Assembly (NCBI GenBank): GCA_938023035.1
Contig: CALIDI010000022.1
Location: 1 to 64,000, forward strand
DNA: 64,000 nucleotides
From: an uncultured Leptolyngbyaceae cyanobacterium
Lineage (GTDB): Bacteria; Cyanobacteriota; Cyanobacteriia; Leptolyngbyales; Leptolyngbyaceae
Reading direction: 5' to 3'
A program made the translations under genes and the position numbers. Shown in pieces: positions 56,553 through 64,000 of this stretch. Position 1 is the stretch's first letter. Every line of letters begins with the position of its first letter. Below the pieces are notes generated by a model. That model ran no database searches. It was not told where the DNA came from and saw only the letters and a program-made list of their open reading frames with translations.

Positions 56553-58046
56553 TCAGCTACCCAGATTACTTTGGCGAGATGCCATCCGTGCTTTACCGGC
56601 AGCGGCCCATTCCTGCAAGAACTGGATCTGGGCTTGGGCCGTGCGAGCTAGGGGCACGATTTGACTGGCCGCTTCAAGAATGTCATCAGTCATAAAATCT
56701 CGATTTTGGCTAAACCCAATGTGCATAGCTTCAATGATAGTCTGCTCAATTTCAGCCCCAGAGAAATCGGGCGTTTCGTAGGCAAGCCGATCTAAATCGT
56801 ATTGTTTTAGGGCAGAGGGTCGCAGGCGGGCCAAGTGTACTTCAAAAATCGCTCGCCGTTCGGCCTGACTGGGCAAACCCACAAAAAAGATTTCGTCAAA
56901 GCGCCCCTTTCGCAGCATTTCAGGAGGGAGGGTCTGGATATTATTGGCAGTTGCGACGACAAATACGGGAGAGGTTTTCTCTGCTAACCAGGTAATGAAG
57001 GTGCCAAAAACCCGGCTTGTAGTCCCCGCATCTCCCCTACCATCAACGCCAGAGAAGGCTTTGTCAATTTCATCGATCCATAAAACGCAGGGGGCTAGAG
57101 CTTCCGCCAATTGGATCATCTGGCGAGTGCGCGATTCTGACTCGCCCACCAAACCAGCGAATAAGCGGCCTACATCTAAACGCAGCAGGGGGAGGTGCCA
57201 GTGGTGGGCGATCGCCTTAGCTGTGAGAGATTTTCCCGTTCCCTGAATGCCAACTAACAACAACCCACGGGGATGGGGTAAACCATACTGCCGAGCTTTT
57301 TCAGAAAAAGCCCCACCCCGGCGTAAGAGCCAATCCTTGAGATTATCCAACCCGCCAATATCAGAGATATTCGCCGTTGTTGGGTAAAAGTCGAGGATCT
57401 GAGTTTGGCGAATGGTTTGACGCTTTTCTTCCAAAATCAGGTCAATATCTTCAGAGCGGAGCTCACCGTGGGTGGCGATCGCCCGCGCCAGCACTCGGCG
57501 AATTCGCTCAATTGATAAACCCTGGCAAGACCGAACTAACTCGTCGAGGAGGCGACCATCCAGGGTTTGCCCTAGAGCCGTGAGCAGACGCTCGATCTCC
57601 GATCGAATCTCGGTTGCATTGGGCAGTGGAAAATCGAGAATTGTCAAGACTTCGCCCAACTCATCGGGAATCGTGACCTGAGGAGAGAGAATGACAATAT
57701 TCTTGGGCTGGGACTTGAGCGAGCGAGCCAGATTGCGCAGCTTGCGTGAGATCGAAATGTCATCTAGAAATCGGTGGAAATCGCGCAGGACAAAAATCGC
57801 AGGCGCACTGGCGGGTAATTTGTCTAAAAATTCCAGAGCTTGCAGCGGGTTTCGTTTACCAAACCCTGCATCGTTTAGGTTGCCCTGGTAGCCATCGACA
57901 AAATCCCAAGTGTAAACAGCACGATTGCCCTGATGCTTTGCTGAACAGGCGATCGCGGCTTCTAAACGCTCCTCCTCCAACGTAGGCACATAAATCAGCG
58001 GATAACGTGCCCGCAGCAATAATTCAAACTCTTCACTAAAAGCCAT
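56553..58046 (-). CDS. ycf46: Ycf46 AAA+ ATPase
   Basis: This 497-residue AAA+ protein, found across cyanobacteria and algal plastids, starts [20 protein letters not shown]. An N-terminal inactive-looking ATPase-like domain (about 1-200) is followed by an active one: Walker [17 protein letters not shown], Walker [13 protein letters not shown], then [20 protein letters not shown] with the arginine finger region, and a C-terminal helical lid. In Synechocystis the homologue has been linked to inorganic-carbon utilisation; mechanism unknown. Its C-terminus is Gln/Ala rich. Monocistronic. Confidence 0.93.
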   Translation of the reverse strand: MAFSEEFELLLRARYPLIYVPTLEEERLEAAIACSAKHQGNRAVYTWDFVDGYQGNLNDAGFGKRNPLQALEFLDKLPASAPAIFVLRDFHRFLDDISISRKLRNLARSLKSQPKNIVILSPQVTIPDELGEVLTILDFPLPNATEIRSEIERLLTALGQTLDGRLLDELVRSCQGLSIERIRRVLARAIATHGELRSEDIDLILEEKRQTIRQTQILDFYPTTANISDIGGLDNLKDWLLRRGGAFSEKARQYGLPHPRGLLLVGIQGTGKSLTAKAIAHHWHLPLLRLDVGRLFAGLVGESESRTRQMIQLAEALAPCVLWIDEIDKAFSGVDGRGDAGTTSRVFGTFITWLAEKTSPVFVVATANNIQTLPPEMLRKGRFDEIFFVGLPSQAERRAIFEVHLARLRPSALKQYDLDRLAYETPDFSGAEIEQTIIEAMHIGFSQNRDFMTDDILEAASQIVPLARTAQAQIQFLQEWAAAGKARMASRQSNLGS

Positions 58047-58808
58047 AACAGCCGCCGTCGTCAGATTGAGATCTCCTATCCAGCCGCAATTACAGTCTCA
58101 TACCAGTCTAAACAAAGAACGCGGCAGATACCCGACTGAACCCCTTGCGTTGCAGAGCTTTAGCAAGCCAAAATCGCAAACCGTTCGACCCGTTCACCAC
58201 ACGTCCAAAATCTAAAATGGTATTAGCTGCAATCACAACAGCCTTCTTCAAAGAGCATAGCCCGCTTTGGTGGCTCAGAGATCGGTAGGCCCATCATGGA
58301 GTCACGGAATCTCAAGGGTTAAAGATCGTTATTTCGCAGCGCGATCGCAAACACAAACCCTCTCAAACAGACCAATCGATTCGCATCCTTTTGGGATTTT
58401 CTTCAAAAACAGCAAAAGGGTCAGATTTTCTGACCCAAGAGAAACAGTGAACATGGTGAACACAAGTGAAAGGAAAAACTGGAATAGCTTGGCAACACTG
58501 GCGAGATTTGACAGCGATCCTGGCAATTCAGTAACCTCAGCCCTCAAAAGCTCAGAAATGCTTGCTCTTTCTAGATTTGAGATCAGTAGATTTGAGATCA
58601 ATAAAGTGGGAATTGTCGAGAACAGGCTACTCCCATCAGAAGACTGCCCCACGCCATCACCTTTCCCGTCCAATCACCCAAATCTCAACAGAGCCAACGT
58701 TCTTCTCTTTAACGAACCAACGCCACGCTTTTTCTGACCAAAATCCTCTTTGAAACCTGCCACCCTCTCAGGGAGGAAACTCCTATTCCGAGCCAAGACA
58801 AGGCTTTG
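58047..58808. other. Spacer between ycf46 and sigF, one R4 repeat
   Basis: 762 bases. It contains R4 copy 3 (about 58122-58222) and a short tandem repeat GATTTGAGATCARTA (about 58574-58602). Overlapping frames on both strands (58267-58737 plus, 58329-58673 minus) lack motifs and good starts, and are not accepted as genes. Confidence 0.5.
58122..58222 (+). repeat. Dispersed repeat family R4, copy 3
   Basis: GGCAGATACCCGACTGAACC, GCGTTGCAGAGCTTTAGCAAG, CCAAAATCGCAAACC and finally CCAAAATCTAAAATGGTA match the copy at 30225-30322 in order, and the first three blocks match 14690-14770. Confidence 0.65.
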
Positions 58809-59594
58809 CTAGGGTTCTGTCTGCAAGACCTGAGGCTGCAACATCAACACCATTTGTTGAATACCTCGATGAATTCGGCGGGTCACAGTCATTGGACTAA
58901 CCCCGATTCTTTCAGCAACTTCTTTGCGCGATAGGTCATTGATAAAAACATACTCAATCGCTTGCCGAGTCTTGTCTTCCAACTGGCTCATCGCCCGCTG
59001 GAGTTGTTGGCGATCTTCTTCTAGAGATTGCAACATTTGGTAGTGGGTGTCTGGCAGTGTATCGCCCAGGGTCATTGTCGAATCGACCTGATGGCAGACC
59101 GTTGCATCCAGGCTGAGGGGCACACGATTACGGGTGGCTAACTTGCACTCACGCCACTCGTTGAGAGAAACACCAAGCTGGGCGGCAATTTCAGCATCGC
59201 TAGGTTGACGGCCATGGCTAGCAACCAGGGCTTCGCGCACTTTTTGCCCTTCTTTGTTGAGTTGTTGCCAACGCCGGGGAATCTTAACAGTGCCACTGCG
59301 ATCGCGGAGAAAATGCAGCATCTCACCCCGAATATAGGGCACTGCAAAAGAGCTAAAGGCACAGCCCTGAGTTGGGTTAAACCGTTCAATCGCCCGAATC
59401 AACCCTAGGTAGCCAATTTGCTCTAAATCTTCATAGGGTTCAGAGCACTGGTGGCTAATCCGGTGGGCGATCTTGCGAACCAAGCCAGCATTCATCTGCA
59501 CCAGTCGATTGCGTAGCTGCACAGTCGGTTGCTTGTGGTAAGCCACCAGCAAATCCATACACCGCGAATGAGAAGAGGTTTGAGTCGCCAACAT
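58809..59594 (-). CDS. sigF: RNA polymerase sigma factor SigF (group 3)
   Basis: Alternative sigma factor of the SigB/F/G type. From ATG 59594 (preceded by AAAGGTGA) it has 261 residues: region 2 with LVRKIAHRISHQCSEPYEDL, GYLGLIRAIERFNPTQGCAF and SSFAVPYIRGEMLHFLRD (the -10 recognition part), region 3, and region 4 ending in a helix-turn-helix (DLSRKEVAERIGVSPMTVTR). The sequence closely follows cyanobacterial SigF, which in Synechocystis controls pilin genes, motility and outer-envelope properties. No anti-sigma gene is adjacent. A GTG at 59606 is an alternative start. Confidence 0.94.
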   Translation of the reverse strand: MLATQTSSHSRCMDLLVAYHKQPTVQLRNRLVQMNAGLVRKIAHRISHQCSEPYEDLEQIGYLGLIRAIERFNPTQGCAFSSFAVPYIRGEMLHFLRDRSGTVKIPRRWQQLNKEGQKVREALVASHGRQPSDAEIAAQLGVSLNEWRECKLATRNRVPLSLDATVCHQVDSTMTLGDTLPDTHYQMLQSLEEDRQQLQRAMSQLEDKTRQAIEYVFINDLSRKEVAERIGVSPMTVTRRIHRGIQQMVLMLQPQVLQTEP

Positions 59595-59879
59595 CTTGCA
59601 AGTCACCTTTCACTTCAGAGTTGAACTCATTCTCTAAATCCGGAGAGAGAGAAACCATCGTCAATCTACGGACTGCTGAAACAGCCGACTCAGGCACTTC
59701 GGCAGAAATACGGAAATACATGCTCCAATGAATCGGGCAAGCCTCAAACCCTGTGGGCTTTTGCCAAGTTTCTGGCTGGCCTGACCCTGCAACCGGCCAG
59801 GCCAATTCTTAATAAAACCAGCCAGTTCTTTCGTTAAAATTGATGAAACATATTTCTAGTCATTGTTGGACGATTCGTT

Positions 59880-60996
59880 ATGGAAATGCTGGATATCAAG
59901 CGTTCAGTCGAAGTGTTATCTAACCGCCTGGGTCAAACCCAGGACTATCTTTGACGTACCCGCTTTGACTGCCAGAATTCAGGATTTGGAGCAATTAGCT
60001 GCCCAACCCGACTTTTGGGATGATCAGGTAACGGCTCAAACGACCTTGCAAGAGTTAAATGAATTAAAAGCACAACTTGAGCAACTGGGTCATTGGCGCA
60101 CTCATCTCGAAGATGCCAAAGCAATTATTGAGTTACTAGAACTAGAAGCCGATCAGGGCTTGTTGGAAGAAGCTAGCGCTAATCTCGAGCAACTGAGCCA
60201 TGATCTCGATCAGTGGGAATTGCAACGGTTGCTCGCTGGGGAATATGATAGCAAAGGCGCCGTTTTGACCATTAATGCGGGTGCTGGTGGCACCGACGCC
60301 CAGGATTGGGCTGAGATGCTGTTACGTATGTATAGTCGTTGGGCAGAGGCGCATCGCTACAAAGTTCACCTCTCAGAATTGTCAGAGGGAGAAGAAGCCG
60401 GAATTAAGTCTGCCACGTTAGAAATTGAAGGGCGTTATGCCTTTGGTTACCTCAAATCTGAAAAGGGAACGCATCGCTTGGTACGCATTTCGCCCTTTAA
60501 TGCCAATGGCAAACGTCAAACTAGCTTTGCAGGTGTAGAGGTGATGCCAATTTTGGATGATGTGGCGATTGAGATTGAGATTCCAGAAAAAGACCTGGAA
60601 ATTACGACAACCCGCTCTGGGGGCAAGGGCGGACAAAATGTGAACAAAGTTGAGACGGCTGTACAGATACGCCACCTGCCAACGGGTATTTTGGTGCGTT
60701 GTACCGAGGAGCGATCGCAGCTCCAGAATAAAGAGAAAGCCCTGGCGCGGCTCAAGGCAAAATTACTGGTAATTGCCCAGGAACAAAAGGCACAGCAGAT
60801 TGCAGATATTCGCGGTGACATGGTTGAGGCGGCCTGGGGTAATCAAATCCGAAACTATGTGTTTCATCCTTACCAGATGGTCAAAGATTTGCGCACTGGG
60901 GTTGAGACAACCGACATTACGGCAGTCATGAATGGCAATCTGGATGCTTTTATTGAGTCCTACTTACGTCAAGAGAACCAATTGGTCAGCCTGTAG
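59880..60996 (+). CDS. prfB: Peptide chain release factor 2, made by programmed +1 frameshift
   Basis: RF2 recognises UAA/UGA stops. The frame from ATG 59880 runs 24 codons to an in-frame TGA at 59952-59954. After a +1 shift at CTT-T-GAC the frame continues from 59953 to 60996, giving 371 residues, normal for RF2. The first part ([20 protein letters not shown]) and the second ([20 protein letters not shown]) join as in other RF2s. The peptidyl-release motif GGQ is near residue 250 in [17 protein letters not shown] single-frame call from 59863 is wrong at its N-terminus. ATG 59886 is an alternative start. Confidence 0.96.
59941..59955 (+). promoter_or_regulatory. RF2 autoregulatory +1 frameshift site
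   Basis: AGGACTATCTTTGAC matches the classical bacterial site AGG...TATCTTTGAC: a Shine-Dalgarno-like AGGA three bases before CTT, the slippery CTTT, the TGA stop and a following C that weakens termination. Low RF2 favours frameshifting and so more RF2. Confidence 0.95.
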
Positions 60997-61184
60997 CCTC
61001 AGTAGTACGCAAGCGATTGTTAGCAGCACCCGTATTCCGTAAAAAAACCGATTTATTTGAAAGAGTAAATTGACCATACTGAGTTAGTCCAAGCGACAAA
61101 GGTGAGTGTAAGATCGATGCAAATCCCCTCTGGCTGCTACACCTCTGTCAAGAGTCATACTCGTTTCGTTTAAGGTCTTTCGAT

Positions 61185-62207
61185 GTGAGTTCTCCCGATT
61201 CTGAGTTCCCAAGAATTCTCGTAGTTGATGACCATCCTTCTAACCGGATGACAGCCTTTGCTTTACTGTCAATGGAAGGATACAAAGTCATCGAAGCTGA
61301 GAGTGGTTCAATTGCTCTTGAAATCATCAGCAATGTTGATCCAGACTTGATTTTATTGGATGTCATGATGCCAGGCATGGATGGGTTTGAGGTTTGTCGC
61401 CGCCTCAAGCAAGACGAACAAACCCGCCTCATTCCAGTTATTTTTGTGACTGCTTTGGATGACCGCCGAGCTAGGCTGAAAGGGATTGAAGCAGGGGGTG
61501 ATGATTTTCTGACAAAACCCTTCGACCAGTTGGAGTTGTCGGCAAGGGTGCGATCGCTGGTACGGCAAAAGCGACTGAACGAAGACCTTGACCATGCCGA
61601 ACAGGTGCTCTTTTCCATTGCGAGAACTGTTGAAAGCCGCGATCCCAACACAGGCGATCATTGCCAACGCTTAGTGGAGCATGGGCGGGCCTTTGGAGAG
61701 TACCTGGGGCTATCCCGTAGCGAAATTCGCGATTTAACCTGGGCTGGTTACCTACACGACATTGGTAAAGTGGGCATTCCTGATGCCATTTTGCTTAAGC
61801 CTGGGCATTTTACCCCCGATGAATGGGAGCTAATGAAGCAGCATGTGGTCATTGGTGAGCAAATCTGTAAACCACTCCGCACCATGCGCGGAGTTGTACC
61901 GATTATTCGGCACCACCATGAGCGCTGGGATGGCTCTGGTTATCCTGATGGCCTCAAGGGTGATGAAATTCCCCTTTTGGCTCAGGTCTTCCAAATTATT
62001 GACATCTATGATGCCTTAACCAGCGAGCGCCCCTATAAGCCGGCACTGTCCTCCGCCGAGGCGATCGCAATACTGGAAGAAGAAACCGCAAAAGGTTGGC
62101 GTAATCCTGATTTAGTCGCAAGATTTAAGCAATTCGTTGAGAGCCAGTCAAAACCTACAGCCCAACTCGCAAACTCGACTTTGTTAAGTATCCCACAGAC
62201 AGCTTAG
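61185..62207 (+). CDS. Response regulator with HD-GYP domain (c-di-GMP phosphodiesterase type)
   Basis: A 340-residue two-component regulator: REC domain (residues about 9-125) with ILVVDDHPSNR, phosphoacceptor D59 in LILLDVMMPGMDG, and FVTALDD; then an HD-GYP domain with HDIGKVGIPD (H191, D192), VVIGEQICKPL, IIRHHHERWDGSGYPDGL and DIYDALTSERPYK, retaining metal ligands and the GYP signature. It probably hydrolyses cyclic di-GMP, affecting motility or attachment. The start is GTG 61185 with AAGGT upstream; no ATG fits. The partner histidine kinase is not in the window. Confidence 0.93.
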   Translation: MSSPDSEFPRILVVDDHPSNRMTAFALLSMEGYKVIEAESGSIALEIISNVDPDLILLDVMMPGMDGFEVCRRLKQDEQTRLIPVIFVTALDDRRARLKGIEAGGDDFLTKPFDQLELSARVRSLVRQKRLNEDLDHAEQVLFSIARTVESRDPNTGDHCQRLVEHGRAFGEYLGLSRSEIRDLTWAGYLHDIGKVGIPDAILLKPGHFTPDEWELMKQHVVIGEQICKPLRTMRGVVPIIRHHHERWDGSGYPDGLKGDEIPLLAQVFQIIDIYDALTSERPYKPALSSAEAIAILEEETAKGWRNPDLVARFKQFVESQSKPTAQLANSTLLSIPQTA

Positions 62208-62892
62208 AGAGTTGCTAGCAGAATAAACGATCGGCTGGCCTTCACTATTAGGGAGAAACACCAAGAGCAACGTTCAGCCAACTGTACCCCAAAAAATACT
62301 TTAAAGGGCCCGTCTCCCAGTAGCCCTGATGACTCAAGTCGCAGCGACATGGATAAAATCCTGTCTCCGCAGGGTATGGAAAGCTCCGGTTGGGTGAAGT
62401 TCGCGTCAGCGACTGAGATTTCTATCGTCGCGGTTTTAACCACCGTGTACTTTTCAAACGCCCCTTAAGCATCGTCGAAAGACAGCGTTCCCAAAAGCAA
62501 CTGCTTTCTAGAAATTGCTTTAGAAACCTGGAAAGCCCTTAGATAAAGGACAAAGAAGTATAATCTCGAACCGACGAACACTTGCTGAAAAGCGGCTGGA
62601 AACGCCTGATGATTCTTTATCCTTTAAGTTCTTCATCCTTTAAGAAATAGGACAACTATCGGAGTCTATAGGTTAACGCCGGATTACAGGGCCGTTGAGA
62701 GCTGAGAAAGTCGTTTCTTAGAAAAGCATGAAGCGTAACTTATCTCCCAAAGAGAGAAGTTCACTCAGGGGCTACGTCATACCGACCTGACTAACTAACA
62801 AAATGCCTCAATCTTCGAATACTCTGTTTCACTAGGCGAATGGCGAAAATTGCACCGAGACAGCCCCAGCCTGCCTCTAAAGCAAGGTGCCC
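62208..62892. other. Spacer with a near full-length R1 repeat
   Basis: 685 bases between convergent genes. R1 copy 6 occupies about 62300-62469. Further on, TTATCCTTTAAG and CATCCTTTAAG form a short direct repeat (about 62616-62645) that is also roughly inverted against AAAGGACAAAGAA near 62547. No gene found. Confidence 0.5.
62300..62469 (+). repeat. Dispersed repeat family R1, copy 6 (near full length)
   Basis: Colinear with 53490-53656. On the minus strand both can be read as VKTAT...ADA-..T-P...SI-C--R-LS, one copy with an internal stop, so a small frame may once have been shared. No protein family is recognised. Confidence 0.75.
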
Positions 62893-63906
62893 CTAAGCTG
62901 GTGAAAATGGCTCTGGAAGCTTGCTACCCTTGACAAATATACTATTACGAATGAAATCTCCCAGTAACTGAGGCGGATCCAAATCTTCCTTTTGTTGAAG
63001 CACCCGACGTAGTCGCCACAGCGCGTAGCTAACAATCCAAACCACATCTGTTGCGGCTGTATAGATAACCCCATGGTTTTTGACAAAATAGCGCCGCCGC
63101 GAGTCAAACCAGTATTGAGGACGACGCTTGGGGCGCACATTGCGAACCGTTACCCCTGTACTCTGGCCCACAATGTGCATAATGCGGCTTTCTGGCACAT
63201 ACCAGCAGTCCCAACCTGCCCGCTTTGCCTGTAAACAAAAGTCTGTCTCCTCGTAATAGAGAAAATAGCCCTCGTCCATTAGCCCAATGTCATCAAACAC
63301 CTGGCGACGAATCATCATACTGGCCCCTGGTAGCCAATCGACCTGGCATTGAACCCCTTCCATCTGGCGAGCAACAGCCCATTGAGCCAAGAGCTTAGAA
63401 GCTAACCCCAACCGCAGCCCAGCTTCGATCTCACCAAGTAAACTGGGAAAGCGAAAGGCAATTGGCCAAAGCTTGCCATCTGGGTTTTCAAAACTGCTCC
63501 CAGCAATACCCGCCTTAGGGGTTTGCTCCATGAAATCGACCAGGGCTTTCAAGGCATTAGGGCGAACTTGTGTATCGGGGTTAAGCAATAAAAAATAAGG
63601 TGGACAATTGGGATCTTCCAGGGCTGGACGAATGGCCAGATTATTGCCGTAGGCATAGCCACCATTTCGCTCTGAGGGCAAAACAGTGGCCCATTCTGAA
63701 AAGTTTTCTGCGGCGATCGCCCCCTGGATTTTTGTAAACGAATCATCCCCTGAAGCGTTTTCTACCACGACCACACGCATGCCAGGAAGGGTAGAAACCT
63801 CAGACGCAATTGAACGCAGACAATCGATCACCAAATGGGCAGCACGGTAGTTAACAATCACTACCATGAGAGGACAATTTGGTGGGAGCGAGATCACAGG
63901 TGCCAT
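62893..63906 (-). CDS. Glycosyltransferase family 2 (rhamnosyltransferase-like)
   Basis: This 337-residue GT-A fold transferase has LMVVIVNYRAAHLVIDCLRS at the start, VVVENASGDDS, then LLLNPDTQVRP containing the metal-binding DxT/DxD equivalent, and GYFLYYEETDFCLQAKRAGW with the catalytic-region ED motif. The subgroup often adds rhamnose or similar sugars to surface polysaccharides. ATG 63906 (MAPVISLPP) is preferred over a TTG at 63912. No polysaccharide partner is visible before the window edge. The last 94 bases (63907-64000) show nothing recognisable. Confidence 0.92.
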   Translation of the reverse strand: MAPVISLPPNCPLMVVIVNYRAAHLVIDCLRSIASEVSTLPGMRVVVVENASGDDSFTKIQGAIAAENFSEWATVLPSERNGGYAYGNNLAIRPALEDPNCPPYFLLLNPDTQVRPNALKALVDFMEQTPKAGIAGSSFENPDGKLWPIAFRFPSLLGEIEAGLRLGLASKLLAQWAVARQMEGVQCQVDWLPGASMMIRRQVFDDIGLMDEGYFLYYEETDFCLQAKRAGWDCWYVPESRIMHIVGQSTGVTVRNVRPKRRPQYWFDSRRRYFVKNHGVIYTAATDVVWIVSYALWRLRRVLQQKEDLDPPQLLGDFIRNSIFVKGSKLPEPFSPA

Positions 63907-64000
63907 ATTCAAAGTTAAAGGGTGCTTGAAAAGTACTGGGTAGTCACAACCAAAATAACTGGAACAAAGTCTGCCTGTGCGGGCTGCAGCAAACGATGAA

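Noticed and set aside
58267-58737. Overlapping open frames on both strands in the ycf46-sigF spacer
   Set aside because: Frames on opposite strands of the same low-complexity stretch, partly created by a short tandem repeat. No motifs.
62204-62443. 79-codon minus-strand frame inside R1 copy 6
   Set aside because: Its counterpart in R1 copy 4 contains a stop, so it is treated as part of a repeat. It overlaps the end of the HD-GYP gene.

Overview
This window is cyanobacterial chromosome. The evidence is the Mg-chelatase subunit ChlH, Ycf46, an HHL1-like protein, a SigF-type sigma factor, a cyanobacterial PilB/PilT/PilC cluster, and dense HIP1 octamers (GCGATCGC) in genes and spacers. Roughly balanced base composition, a twitching-pilus locus and many small dispersed repeats would fit a filamentous, non-heterocystous lineage such as Leptolyngbya-like taxa, but the genus is inference. 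I saw no rRNA, tRNA, CRISPR array, intact insertion sequence or prophage.

Layout. 0-5.4 kb: rpsD (-), yidD, a VanX-like dipeptidase, an exported CHAT-domain protein, and a Uma2 nuclease-fold gene with a substituted core residue. 5.8-14.1 kb: a peptide-type binding lipoprotein, a LivM/NatD permease with dapB (-), an HHL1-like gene (-), tatC, nadA behind a switch-like leader hairpin, and a lipoprotein beta-propeller dehydrogenase ending in a strong terminator. 14.2-15.2 kb: a gene-free mosaic of repeats, including five degenerate double-hairpin units. 15.4-23 kb: 2-Cys peroxiredoxin (-), a GT4 glycosyltransferase, two small membrane proteins (-), an MsbA-like ABC exporter (-), a membrane GTPase and cutA. 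23.2-30 kb: chlH (-), a 1.4-kb spacer with a rod-like RNA candidate, and a deoxyhypusine-synthase-like gene. 30.5-38 kb: a second membrane GTPase, then a tight minus-strand run grpE-dnaK-dnaJ-tusA-rsgA. 38.8-46.9 kb: pilB, pilT, pilC, an unknown gene, and a large fusion protein. 46.9-52.4 kb: an SLC13/ArsB-type permease, a small hypothetical gene with decayed neighbours, an exported metallopeptidase, and gpmI-secG. 53.7-63.9 kb: DUF4870, holA, a 2H-phosphoesterase-fold protein, ycf46, sigF, prfB with its programmed frameshift, an HD-GYP response regulator and a GT2 glycosyltransferase.

How it fits together. A DnaK chaperone operon stands back to back with pilBTC, and a SigF gene (known to control pili in Synechocystis) lies 15 kb away. 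Glycosyltransferases, an ABC exporter and an HD-GYP regulator also suggest surface and motility functions, although none is in one operon with pil. The rest is housekeeping: translation (S4, RF2, RsgA), protein export (YidD, TatC, SecG), replication (HolA), NAD, lysine and chlorophyll synthesis, and glycolysis.

Most unusual content: (1) the 843-residue fusion at 44332-46863, joining a cNMP-binding-like domain, a sigma-54-activator AAA+ domain lacking its ATPase and sigma-54-contact motifs, and a NapH/NosR-like membrane iron-sulphur module; (2) the five-unit hairpin repeat at 14.4-15.2 kb; (3) several dispersed repeat families, one with at least six copies here; (4) unannotated RNA structures at 28.0 kb, before nadA, and an orphan terminator at 53.3 kb.
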